DNA of 64,000 bases. It comes from Bryum argenteum (Eukaryota; Streptophyta; Bryopsida; Bryales; Bryaceae). Positions 1 through 11,002 of this stretch are shown here, piece by piece. Under the pieces are notes generated by a model. That model saw only the letters and a list, made by a program, of their open reading frames with translations. It did not search any database and was not told the origin of the DNA. Within the stretch, counting starts at the first letter, position 1. Every line of letters starts with the position of its first letter. Both the position numbers and the translations under genes were made by a program. The stretch covers positions 9,303,258 through 9,367,257 of the forward strand of contig CM073323.1 of NCBI GenBank assembly GCA_037043015.1, read 5' to 3'.

Positions 1-387
1 GCTTTTCAACGGCTCCAACGTCAATGCCATTGCCTAGTGCCATTCGCAATAACCATCCCTCAGATGACCATTGGAGCCTTGCGATTATTGGTGCTCTTGC
101 TCTACACCATTGACGAAGAGACAGTTGTTCTAAAAGTGTTCCAAGCTACTATAAATCGACACTTCTCGGAGATTTTTCATGTGTGCTCCACATACAAGAT
201 TGTAAAGTTGGTGTCCGCTTTGACCGCAACTCTTCAAAGGATCTTGACTTTGGGAACTTGTTGGCATTGGTTCAAGAGATGCAGTGATACTCACATATGA
301 TTTCAAAGTAGAGGTGAGAAGGCATTTCAGCGTCTTCCCAACACTTGTCTTGATTACATCAATTACAACTCTTGCTCTCTTATCTAA
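1..387 (+). pseudogene. BTB/POZ-domain protein, 3' part only, with in-frame stop
   Basis: The reading frame is open from base 1, so the 5' part lies outside the window. The translation matches residue by residue the C-terminal two thirds of the intact BTB protein encoded at 37656-38255 on the other strand (shared stretches LLVLLLYTIDEE and RHFSEIF). At 298-300 a TGA stands where the paralogue has the second Trp of HWWF. Homology then continues in the same frame to a TAA at 385-387, which matches the paralogue's own stop. BTB domains mediate dimerisation and often recruit CUL3 ubiquitin ligase; no second domain is seen here. The premature stop removes 29 residues, so this is either a recent pseudogene or a gene with a shortened tail. 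Confidence 0.7.
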
Positions 388-1750
388 ACTTTCATCCAAT
401 AGGTGATAAGTGAACATAAATATTGTATTTAGATAAAAAAAAACTTGGCTTTCTAGTGTATTTGACACTTAAAGTTTTGTGTATCACAGTTTTGGCAATA
501 CTACTGAGTAGGTCCATTGCATTTTGTACAAGAGGTACCGATGGTGTTGTTAGTGTCGTCCTTCTCTTGCATCGCCCGTATGTAGTTTCTTGTTTCCAAT
601 CGACAGCTTTGGGAGGTTGCTTCTTTATCCCAGCGATCCGGACAACGGCTGGCATGCTTCTTCATAATAGCCAATACCGAAGGTGGTCAGTATAAAGTTC
701 GAGGTATCTGTGCAGGCTCACTGGGTTCACTTACAGTATGTTGAACTCTTGAATTCTTCCTCGCAAGCATTTCAGCGGACGATACTGGATGAGCACAAGA
801 ATATCTTCATTCAGTTTGGTTATGAATCTCTTGCTTCCATGGCTGAAAGTGGGTTACTGATCCTCTTTTTTTCGAAAGCTGAAACTCGGTTTGCTTTTCG
901 ATCCATGGTCTGGTTGCAACAATTTGTAAGAGCCTGTTCCGCATGCTGAGTGTACACAGACTAAGTAACCCCAAGCATCATATGATCCGTTTCACCATTT
1001 CGGTACAGAATTACTATCCACATTGAAGCTCAACTTCAAAAGCATAATTATATAGAATGCTAAAGAATCGTTCCAGAATGCACAAGACTAGTCCATGTGA
1101 TACCCAGGTTTAATTTGCAGCCACCATCAATAGCATACAAAAGTTTCTCATCTTCTGAAAATTGTTGATGCTCACACATGGTTGTAGAGTAGAGGTGAGA
1201 AGGCATTTCAGTGTCTTCCCCACCACTTGCTTTGATTACATCACCCACAATTCTCGCTATCTTATCTAAACTTTCATCTAATAGGTGATAGTTATCAATA
1301 GGTGATAGTTATGTGATAATCGTACATGAACCTCAAGTTCGGAATTCTGCTGCAATAAGTAGTTTTCGGTTCTCAGTGTCTCCGGCAGCAAAAGTTTTGA
1401 CTTCGATCGAGGTTCGGCAGTTTCGTTGAACAATTTGATTGAGTTCCGGCAAAGCTTTGCCCCCATCTCGTTTTTTTGTTTCAAATTGACAGATTCAAGA
1501 CGTTGCTATTTTACGCCGACGATCCGGACAATGGCTAGTTCGGTTTCCGAAGTGGTCAGTACAGAGTCATCAGTGGTGCTCAGTTTGAAGATCAGGGCAC
1601 CGTATCTTACAGTAAATTCAACTCTTGAATTCTTCCTCACAAGCATTACAGCCGACGATATTGAATGGGCACATAGTATGATCCTCTGTTTTAATATCAC
1701 CGAGGGTTTCTTAGCCATGCATTATATCTCTCGAAACTCCATTGAGCATG
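304..1750 (+). repeat. Imperfect tandem duplication of the BTB gene tail and its 3' flank
   Basis: Bases about 304-960 and about 1188-1750 are diverged copies of one segment with a period near 885 bp. The best matched parts are the BTB tail (AGAGGTGAGAAGGCATTTCA at 309 and again near 1193), the GATCCGGACAA block (636 and 1519) and the CTCTTGAATTCTTCCTC block (near 745 and 1620). The second copy of the BTB tail is out of frame. I see no intact gene between 388 and 2014 apart from these copies. Confidence 0.65.
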
Positions 1751-2014
1751 CTCTCACAACTCCCTTCTGTACCTCTACCCCAGTTTGAATGCAAAGCAAC
1801 AGGCACCCATCTATGTTATCTTCATACTAATGATAGATTGTGAATATCTACGAAAACCGTCGACGGAGCGTATTCACTTGTGCTTCATCTGCAACCAGCT
1901 CCTCTCCTCTTCCCTTGTCGATTGCCTCACAAAATCCCAACAATGGCGACTGCAATTCGTGTTCCATAAGGTGCGCAATTCGCTATTGGGCACCTTTTTA
2001 TCGAATTCGCCAAA

Positions 2015-4920
2015 ATGGCGTGCGCCATTTTGGAGCTCAGAAGTGCTCCCTGCTTTTCACGCTATTCATATCTTGCATTATCGCGCCCCTATTCAGCATC
2101 CCGAATTGGAGCGCAGGGGCTCCTGAGGATTAATCCAAGACCCACGACTCTCAGAGTAGCGTCGCGGGCTCTCGCGGATGCAGAAATTCAAGAAATTAGT
2201 AGCGACGAGGAGGATCAGTTTGAGCGTCCTGAGGCTGAGGATACGAAGCGGATAGAGAAAGACGCAACCGCGGATTTTTTTAATTGGGAGCAGGAGTGGT
2301 ATCCCTTGTACTTGGAGTCGGAGATGCCGAAATCTGCTCCTCTCGGGCTTACTCTCTTTGATAGACCCTTGGTTTTGTTCTACGATGATCAGGGCCAGCT
2401 CCATTGCTTCGAAGATAAATGCCCTCACAGGTTGCGATTCCTTTTACCGTAATCTCTTGTCGCTGTATGATTTAACCATGAAGTGCTTATAATAGCTTAA
2501 TCCATCACAAGGATGATGGATCATTGAGACTCTGAAGAATGTTGTGGGATTGTAGCTGATTAAACTTTTCTGATTTTAGGCTGGCGAAGTTATCGGAAGG
2601 GCAGGTGATTGATGGGAAGCTTGAGTGTCTGTACCATGGCTGGCAGTTCGATGGAACTGGCCAATGCACAAAAATCCCACAGGTAATAGATACGATCCTC
2701 GGCTTGGTATCAGTCATCAATTACCGCTTTTTAGCCCTTTTCGATGTGATAGAGATGAAGATTCATGTGTATGGCAGTTTGATTTGAGTAATGGAGTGTG
2801 CAAGTGTGTTCGATGGGTAAGGGCGATAGTGTTGTTGCATTCCGATGCTGCAGAGGTTGCTTGATTACTAGTGTGATGTAATGGGAGTTGGATCGTTGGT
2901 TAGCTGGTACCGGGAGCTAAGATACCAAAGCAAGCATGTGCCAAAACGTATGTAGTGAAGATATCGCAAGAGGTGATCTGGGTGTGGGCGGGGGAGCAAG
3001 CAAGCGCCGACACAGAGAAGCTGCCGTGGTTCGAGCACTACGCCAAGGAAGGCTTCCAGCACTTCTCCACCATCCATGAGCTCCCCTACGACTACTCCAT
3101 CTTGCTGGAGAATGTCATGGACCCGGCGCACATCCCCATCTCCCATGACCGGACGGACCCCTCCGCGAAACGCGAGAACTCGCAGCCCCTGGTGCGTCCC
3201 CCTGGTGACCAAGATGCTATGAATGATCACTCACTTTCTTCCTGTAGACATTCTTCCATGATGAATTCTGCTCTTAGGTCCCAATCGCACCAAGTACCGA
3301 ATGTGTGCCCTGCAATGGTTGATATATAGCACTTAAGATTCACGGTTAGCATACTTGCGATTTGAGTGAAAGTAAATTCAATCAACCTCAAATGTGAAAA
3401 TTTGGCAATGTTACATGTGCTGTTTTGTCATGGAAGTGAGATGCAGTGAGATTGGTCGTACTTGTGCCGAATCTCACCCATTTAGTTGCTCATAAGGTAC
3501 ACATTCTTAGTTTTATCATAAGCGACATAAGTTTTTTCCTGCCTTTAGCTACATAATCTGTAGTACTTTCTCTTCCTTTCTTTCCTTTTTATGTTGCAAT
3601 CCCACCATCTTTCTTGTCCTATAAACCACTGATGGAACAACATCAGGTTATTCTGCAGTAAGTAGAAGTTATTATTTGACGTAGCACTAATTTCAATAAG
3701 CTTATTGGTTTCGGAGGCCTGCATTCTCTTGTATCTCGTATTTCCTTCACCGTTGTGCTTGCCCAGGACCCTGAGGGATCAATGGTGGGATGTTACAAGG
3801 TCCTGTGATGAGGGTTATGTTGATGAGTCACTGTCTGTCAACAGATTTTCGACGTAATGGAGCGGTCATCGCGAGGATTTGCAGGGAAATGGAGGATGAT
3901 GAGCAGTCCAGAGTTCAAGACAACGACGCGGTTCGAAGCGCCGTGCACAGTTCGCAATGACGTGCAAGTCCTCAAGCCAGACGGCACAGAGTCGCTGATG
4001 AGCTCAGTATTCACGGTCAGACCCACGGGGCAAGGCAAGTGCATGGTGATAGCAAGGTTCGGGAGTCTCAACTTCCCAGGTGCATTCAAGTTCATCCCGA
4101 AGTGGTTCATCCACAAAACGGGCACCACCATCTTCGAGCAGGACATGGGGTTTCTGGCGTCACAGAACGAGTATCTGGTGAAGGAGAATCGGCCCACCAA
4201 GGAGCTTTACCTCAACCTCAAGTCGTCCGACACCTGGGTCTCCGAGTACCGGAAGTGGAACGACCGTGTAGGCCATGGAATGCCCTACTACTTCGGCCAC
4301 CACACTCTCTCACCTGCAACGAAACCTGCTCTCACGGAGTCCGCCCCCGCTGGCGCGTCCGCCGCTGCTGCGTCGTCCTCGTACCCTGCTCAAGGCGCCT
4401 TCGGTGCCATGTTCGCTAAAGACCCCACCAATCGCTACTTCCGTCACGTTGTGCATTGCAAGTCTTGCCTCTCCGCTCTCCAAGCTTTCCGAAGATACCA
4501 AAAGGTAATAATCCTTCTACATACTCTGCCCCTTCTTTACTCAAGCAATTTTTCAAAATGGGAGTTCACCATTTCACTTTCTAAGCTCTCATATGGCCAG
4601 AACATATTCCTTCGACGTATTCTGCCCCTACTCAGGCAATGCTTCAAATGAGAGTTTGTCTTTGCACTTTCTAATGTTGGCGTGAAATGTAAGTTGCCAT
4701 ATCATTCATTGGTGGTACTATTCATATTGTTGGGACTTGGTGAAAGCAGATTGCGGTGGTGATGAGCCTTTTAGCAACAGGAGTGGCCATTGTATTGTCG
4801 TCTGTGGTGTGGAGAGCATCTCTGGTAGTCGTAGCCCTCTTGGCTCTTGTGGCTGCCTATGCCTGCTCCAAAGGCATCGCCATGCTGACCCAAAATTATG
4901 TGCGGCCACATCGGAAGTGA
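2015..4920 (+). CDS. TIC55: TIC55-like Rieske oxygenase of the chloroplast inner envelope
   Basis: Five exons (2015-2430, 2580-2682, 2904-3191, 3845-4504, 4750-4920), all with GT-AG introns and consistent phase, give 545 residues; Arabidopsis TIC55 is about 540. The N-terminus looks like a transit peptide. The Rieske cluster ligands are visible: C136-P-H138 and C155-L-Y-H158-G-W. The mononuclear-iron site follows (N243, D246-P, H249, H254). A CxxC pair near the C-terminus (C474, C477) precedes two hydrophobic helices encoded by the last exon, as in TIC55, PAO and PTC52. Wording such as [12 protein letters not shown] and CLYHGWQF is closer to TIC55 than to PAO or PTC52 as I know them. TIC55 was described as a redox component of the import translocon and as a phyllobilin hydroxylase in chlorophyll breakdown. 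The ATG at 2015 (AAAATGGCG) has a good context. Confidence 0.92.
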
Positions 4921-6293
4921 TTGAAAGGTATGATTGTAAACTAGTAGATTTAGAGTTTCAAAAACCTTTGCTACTCTTAGTGCTGATAGTCGCTCTTGGA
5001 TATGGTTGTGAAGTGTAGTACATTCAGTGCTTGAAATTATTTAGACTTTGGAGGCTTAACTCATTAGGATGAGATTGTATTATTTATTAGTCGTACAGAC
5101 ATAGTTTTGAGTTGTGTGTATTATCATAAGACCATATTTTCACGCTTCTGTTTCTGAGACTATTTGCAAAAGTTGCAGGGATATTGTCCTATATACTGTT
5201 CTTGGGTGTGGCTCTAGAAAATTGTAGACTTAATTTGATGTCAAACGGACATTTGAGGGATGTAGTAACGACTTCAAGCTGTTTTCAAGTGGATACGTAT
5301 AAATTGGAAAATGTCAAAGACACCAGTAACTGGACTCTTAAAGGACACATTCACGAGGGAAATTTTTAAAAAGTGTATTTTGGAAAGCTGTGAAATCTGC
5401 GGGTTAAGTACATGACCCATATGGCTTGACTGATTTCAAATGACAGGGTATAAAGTAGCTTACTTCGACTCTGTCTCTCGAAGGCAATGACTTCAACAGA
5501 GCACGGGTGAGAGCTTCCTGCTTCTCGTCATCTGACCATCAGATGGGAAAGTGTTCGAAGAGTTCTTTTGTTTTCAATTTTTTGAATCTTCATGATAGCT
5601 TCCAACATTCTTAGTAGTTGATGATAGAAGATATCACAAGATTGTTAAATTGCTTGATTTGGAATTTTATGTTCGTATGCGTTACCATACAATAATCTTA
5701 AACAGCACGAGTTGGTGACGAAATGTGCAATCACCAGGCACTCGCAGTTGAGGTCAGAGTTTACGGATGGAAATTTCTAAATGATGGAAACTGGTCTACC
5801 TGACACCAATACGCTTGAATAAACTATAGTTTTAACACTCAAATGCCCAAGGTTGCCAAATTCACTACAATGATGTCTGGGGAGGTGGGCGATCAAGAGT
5901 TGAAGAGGTTCCTGATGAATTGATACAAGCCATTGTGGACTTAAATATTCAGACGTTTATACTTGGAAGTAGGTTCTAAGACTTACAGGTGTACAGGTGT
6001 ATAGATGTGCCTATTGCTGCAATCTGTGTAAGTAATGATATTGGCAAACACCGAGTATATCACATCAGCAGACTATGAACATTCAAATTTTACAACCATC
6101 TACATCGAGACGGAAGTAGCAATCTAGGACATTCATGGCCGTTTTTTAGTAAATCAACTCCAAACGCACAAACGCAAGAGAATGGAACTCCAACATAAGA
6201 ATGGAAATCTCTGCAGTCTATTAATATACATTCGTTTCAACCAACACAGTTTTTGTACTGATTCAAAATCAATAACTAGACGGGGTTCTACAA
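4921..6293. other. Intergenic, TIC55 3' flank
   Basis: I see no exon with plausible splice sites and no recognisable repeat structure. The short ORFs here lack any family signature. The TIC55 polyadenylation site should lie within the first few hundred bases, but no single signal stands out. Confidence 0.5.
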
Positions 6294-7584
6294 TCATCCA
6301 CTTTTCTCCCTACTACTTTTCGCCAACGCTCGTTCGGCTTTGCCTGCCTGCAACATGAACAAGAGTCCTCAGCGTTACACATTCATAAGATTTCCTCCTC
6401 AGCAATTGGGATAAGTAATGGATCATTACTTGTTAATGACAGAATAAATCAGACATAAGCTAACAGCATCCATTAACTTCGAACTCTCAGAAGATTGTTC
6501 ACGCTTCAAAAATGCGGCAAGTTGATAACAATGACAATTTGGCTCAGTAAACCTTTGACTCAATGTTCTCAATCACCAATGCCGCCTTCTGACAGCTCGA
6601 AAGAGCCCGGGCAACAAGTCAGATCGGCCTTTGTTTTCCTCACAGCCAAGAATTTGCTCACTCAATCAATGAATATATAGGAAGCTGCGTACCCTTTTCT
6701 TAGCCCGTTTCCGTTGTCTTTGTCGACCGGAGTTTGCCTTTCTCTTCACAGGCGCAACTTTTTCCTGCTTCCAAGACAACGGAATCAATAAACTCTTCAA
6801 GAATACACAAAACTCAGTGCAAAACAAGGGGATCCCTGGAACTAACCTCGGCGAGTTTTCGTACACGTTCCAGTCGCTCAGCATGTGTTTCCCCTTCCTC
6901 GTCTTCCTCTCCATCACTATTTAATTGCACTTTGAGCTTTCCACTAGCGAGCAGCTTCAATGATCGAGCATGCCCCTGCAATCAACGAAGACAATAAGTA
7001 CTAAACCCTAAACCCTAATCCTCAAAAAGCTGCTAAAATTCCCAACAACAGTAAGAGGCGATGAGCATTAAACCCTACACTCGGGAGATGGAATACAAGG
7101 GCCATACCTTTGATAATAAATGCGTTTTCATCGTTTCGTCGTTCAAACAAATAGTCTTTACACAATATCGACATTTAAGGACACCGCCACTGCGCAAAAC
7201 AACACCGTCTCCAACAGTTTCCGTCTCAGGTGTCTCATCGCTCTCTTCATCGGACTCTGTCGTCGTCGTCGTCGTCGCAGCAGGCTTTTTCGACACAGGT
7301 TTTTTCAACAGGAATTGACTGCTGTCAATTGGCTGCACGACTTTAACATTCTTGTCGCGAAAAGCACTCCACTCCTCGTCTTCGGATTCACTCTCCGGAG
7401 GTTCTCCGTCATCAGAATCCTCGATTCCTGGTGCTCCCTCAGCCTGGCTAGGCGGAGATGAGACCGCATCGTCTTGCTCGTGAGCGGAGTCATCGTCGGA
7501 GCCGGTGTTTACAGATGAGTCTGAGGACGACGGATCGTCGCCGTTGTCCGCGTGATCGACAGCATAAAACTGTCGCTTGAACAT
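6294..7584 (-). CDS. Acidic single C2H2 zinc-finger protein, probably nuclear
   Basis: Four exons on the minus strand (7584-7108, 6975-6847, 6764-6693, 6347-6294), all phase 0 with GT-AG introns, give 243 residues. Residues about 15-110 are rich in Asp, Glu and Ser. One zinc finger is formed by C138, C141, H155 and H161; the first intron splits it between K159 and G160 of the SKGH motif. A charged segment follows, then a very basic stretch (GRQRQRKR, KRAKKR) that resembles a nuclear or nucleolar signal. The layout of one finger, a conserved HARS segment and a GRQRQRKR tail recalls a conserved eukaryotic family with a U1-like finger, but I cannot name the gene. The last exon (18 codons) is the least certain; without it the frame would read through to a stop at 6666. 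Confidence 0.75.
7002..7018. repeat. Short telomere-type repeat (two CCCTAAA units)
   Basis: CTAAACCCTAAACCCTAA lies inside intron 1 of the zinc-finger gene. A second telo-box (AAACCCTAG on the minus strand) lies at 7694-7702, about 110 bp upstream of its start codon. In plants, telo-boxes near start sites are common in genes for ribosome biogenesis and translation; here that is only suggestive. Confidence 0.5.
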
Positions 7585-8216
7585 GTTGAATCCTTCTCTC
7601 TATTGTTCTATGATCCTTCAACAAAACATCCCTGCGAGATACTCACTCGTCCTTAAACCCCTGCAAGCTCTGGCTTCACACTTTGGGTGGAGACTAGGGT
7701 TTCTGACGGGCAGTTGTCAGTTTGGGCAGCTCTTATGAACTTTCTGGTTGCCCGAAAAGCAGTGCAGTAGTTCAGGATTCTGGATGTTGTAGGGTAAGTA
7801 CACCTATTTTCGGACACTTAAGCCATTCACCATACTCTTTAGTACATATATCACTACTTTTCACAAGGTAAGGCTTTGCTCAGGTTCATGATTTATTTTC
7901 CAAACATCTAACACATTGTTTGGTTTTAAAAAGAAATTATAAGAAATAGAGCCATTCACCATACATGAAGTGATGACACATGTGATTTACTATTTTTAAT
8001 GATTAGCATCTAGAACGGACATGGCTTTCCTATTTTGTGGTATTTTTGACCACTTACATATTTAACTATAAAATATAGAAGTGATATATATAAACCTATA
8101 GTCGTTCACCCTACTACCATACTTCATGAGCATATGAGGAACATACTATTCAAGGAAATCTTCATTCCAACTCAAGAAACTCTTCATCTTGTGTTCTTTC
8201 ATTATGAGGGGCTGTC

Positions 8217-8802
8217 TTAACCCCTAACTTTCCTTGGTGTTTTTTGGGAGCTTGAAACCTCAAAACTGCAATTATCTACTTCTATGCACTCCCGAGAGTG
8301 TGAACAAATTTTGTTTCTTTTTTAAAAACTTCCAACTGTAAGATCTTGTACCTAAGACTATTTTTAGTTGTTGTTCCAAGATTTGACCGTTGGATGTTTA
8401 CCGTTTGAGAGATAATAACATCCAAAGTTTGTCTCCCAAGTTTTTTTGGGCATTGCAAAGATTAATTTTGAAAATTTTGGAGGTTGCCCTTCTAAAATTG
8501 GTAAGCTTTTTGACTTAGATAACTTTGAAATTTGAGTAGTGATTTAGTAATGAACATATTTCCAGAAAGAAAATTCAAAAAATTTACTTTTTTAAACTGT
8601 CCTTTTTCGACTTCAAACCTAAAATTTCTGCATGAAGGTTTTATAATTGGAATTTGACTTTGCAAATTTTACAACACACACTTTGCAGTATAAGGAGCAC
8701 CTAGTAAAAAACTTAGGCAAAAATATTGCTCTTAACTACTTCATCTGGGATGCCCGAAAGTGCAAAAACCTGTTTCGGGCTTCAAGGAAAGTTAGGGGTT
8801 AA
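8217..8802. mobile_element. Non-autonomous TTAA-flanked element, family 1
   Basis: The ends are TTAACCCCTAACTTTCCTTG (8217) and its reverse complement ending at 8802, giving an inverted repeat of about 20 bp that begins with the tetranucleotide TTAA. Nothing inside is coding. A TTAA target duplication is typical of piggyBac-type DNA transposons. A truncated reverse-complement copy lies at 58640-59120. Confidence 0.65.
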
Positions 8803-9067
8803 CCCCTAAAGGCCCATGATGTTTTGGGAGCTTGAAATCCCAACACTGACCACTATGTACTAATGCGGGTACGTCCAATATTTTTGGAAATTTTTGATAA
8901 CTTCAACCGTAGGATCTTGAAGTAGACTACCATAGGTAGTAGTGTGAAAATTTTCAACCGTTGGATCATCACTGGATGTGAGATCATAACATTTGAAGTT
9001 GACTGTAAATTTTTTTTGGCCTTGACCGTAAAAGCCGAATCAGCGGCCGTGGGCCTTTAGGGGTTAA
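8799..9067. mobile_element. Non-autonomous TTAA-flanked MITE, family 2
   Basis: TTAACCCCTAAAGGCCCA at the left mirrors TGGGCCTTTAGGGGTTAA at the right, 269 bp in all. The left TTAA is the same one that ends the neighbouring element at 8802, so two elements abut on one target site. A relative with TTAACCCCTAAAGG ends lies at 16882-17130. Confidence 0.7.
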
Positions 9068-9279
9068 CTTAGGTCCTCTTATCGTGGTTCTGTATAAGTA
9101 TATCATAGTTACCCATAGGGATGTTACCTTTGTGATTTTTGAAATTGACAAATCAATTCTACGCTTAGCTCCTAGATGCCCAAGGGGTTTGAAGAAAAAC
9201 TCATGTGTGTTATGTGTTATAAAATATGCATTCCCTAACTCTTATGAAGATTTGCTCGACATGAAGATCATATGCTTTA

Positions 9280-9379
9280 ATCAAATGCCCTGTGGGCATA
9301 TCATCAAGGGTAGGTCGAACGGACACTTTATTCAGGCCAACCCTTACGGGTCTGGTGGTTCTTCTTCTTCTTCTTCTTT
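9280..9379 (+). repeat. Conserved ~60-bp module followed by a (TTC)n tract
   Basis: The core GAACGGACACTTTATTCA recurs at about 15855 and 25990 with matching flanks. Here it is followed by the short hairpin CCCTTACGGG and a TTC microsatellite at 9359-9378. The copy near 25990 has a similar hairpin (CCCCTTAGAAAGGG) followed by a TATC microsatellite. A stem-loop plus simple repeat is the layout of some LINE and SINE 3' ends, which is a guess here. Confidence 0.45.
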
Positions 9380-11002
9380 AATCAAATCGCTACAGATTTA
9401 TTTATTTTAAAAACCACTTTCAATGAATCAAAGGGGGTAAAACTTTTCTAATCAATAGAATATACACTTTTTTTTTTAATAGTAGTTGGAATTTAATATG
9501 ATTGACTAAAATGACATTTATTATTTAAGGCAAGTACTTTGTTTTGTTTTGCAAATGACAATATGATCTTTGGAACTGCCGGTTGAAACCAGGTGCATGA
9601 GATGACTTTGGAAGCACATTTGTGTTTAGAGGTGTGGGCAAGCGATCTGCTCGCTATTTGAGCCAACAGATCCCTTGGAATTTTGGAAATTATTTATATG
9701 AGCATGGCAATGCCACGGGGACGTGCTAGTATTATATGATGATATACAAAAAAGCCATTAAGAACCCAAGAGAAACACTATTAGTATTCCAGAACAATAC
9801 TAGGAAAACCTTGCCATGTTTGAGTTTGAAGGCTTACTGTAAACAATCTATGTATCTAAACGAGGTCATGTAAATTGGTTACAGTTCTCAACTTACGTAA
9901 GCTCTAAGAAGTAGAAAAAGAAAGTTCAAAAAAAGTTTATCTTAAGTGTGCTACAACTTCTTAAAATTTGGGGTCGACCATAAAATGGTTGATTAGGCTC
10001 TTAGCGAGTGTTAATTTTTTTTCTAAAATTATAACTCTCCAAAAACTCCGCATTTCAAAGTTTATGTAACCCTTAAAGTAAAAAGGGCCTCTTTCAACCA
10101 TTTGTAACTTGAATTTGAACCTTTAAAGTAGCTCCAAACAAGAGGGAAATAGAAAGTGAAAGTGAAATAGGAATACTCTTGGAGTGAAAATGCATATAAT
10201 GTATGAGGGGTTTCACCTTCAAAGTGTACAATTGAGCAAATGTGAATCTATGCAAAATCCAAGAAAACCTTTTATCCTACTACCGTATTAGAACTTCAAT
10301 CCAAAAGACCACTTTGTTATAAAATTAGAATCTCGATTCAATGAATCTTGACATACACAATTTAGCAAAGTTGATACTTCAAAAGTGGTATATCACTACA
10401 AAAGAGTTGTTAATTAGTGTTAGAGACGTTAATTGCGAACAATAACATGAAATGTCACATGTTATCATAGTATTACAACACTAATCGTCAAACCGTATGT
10501 TGAATCCTGCAAAAATTTAGGGCATTTTCTTGCCATTCTACCTATCAAAAACCAAAACCATGTCATTCTTTCCATCATTGTGAACAACCTATATACACTA
10601 TGTCAGTTATGTAAAATTTGTTATGTCCTTTATGAACAGTTCTTCCTATTCAAAGGTTTCAATCAGAATGTGGTGCTGACAAAGCCCCTTACCTTTCCAC
10701 CTCAGATGAGCATCGACGGCGATGTCGGCAACAATCAAGCGTCAGGGCGGATCACATTGCGATCCACAGTGGCATTCCAGTAGATGGGTAGGTTGCCAAT
10801 TTAGCTTTCAGATGAGCGATGAGCGTGCCGATGCTTACATTAAGCGTTCCTCAATGCGGAGGAGTAGCAAGATGTCACACATCAATCGCATCATCAGCAC
10901 CACGCGCCAGGATCGTTTCCCAATTTCTCACACTCCCTCACTGTAATGCGCGCTCGCAATTGCGCAGAACAATTTCTTGCTGCTGCTTGCCAGTCCCCAA
11001 CA
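9380..11002. other. Intergenic AT-rich region upstream of the aspartic protease gene
   Basis: I find no coding segment. A CACTA-type end (CACTACAAAAGAGTTGTTAA) starts at 10394 and its internal sequence resembles the element at 26975-27288; no matching right end is visible, so it is a fragment. The last 250 bp are more GC-rich and probably contain the promoter and 5' UTR of the next gene. Confidence 0.45.

Noticed and set aside
7002-7018. Interstitial telomere or chromosome-end junction
   Set aside because: Only two full repeat units, inside an intron; too short for a telomere relic.
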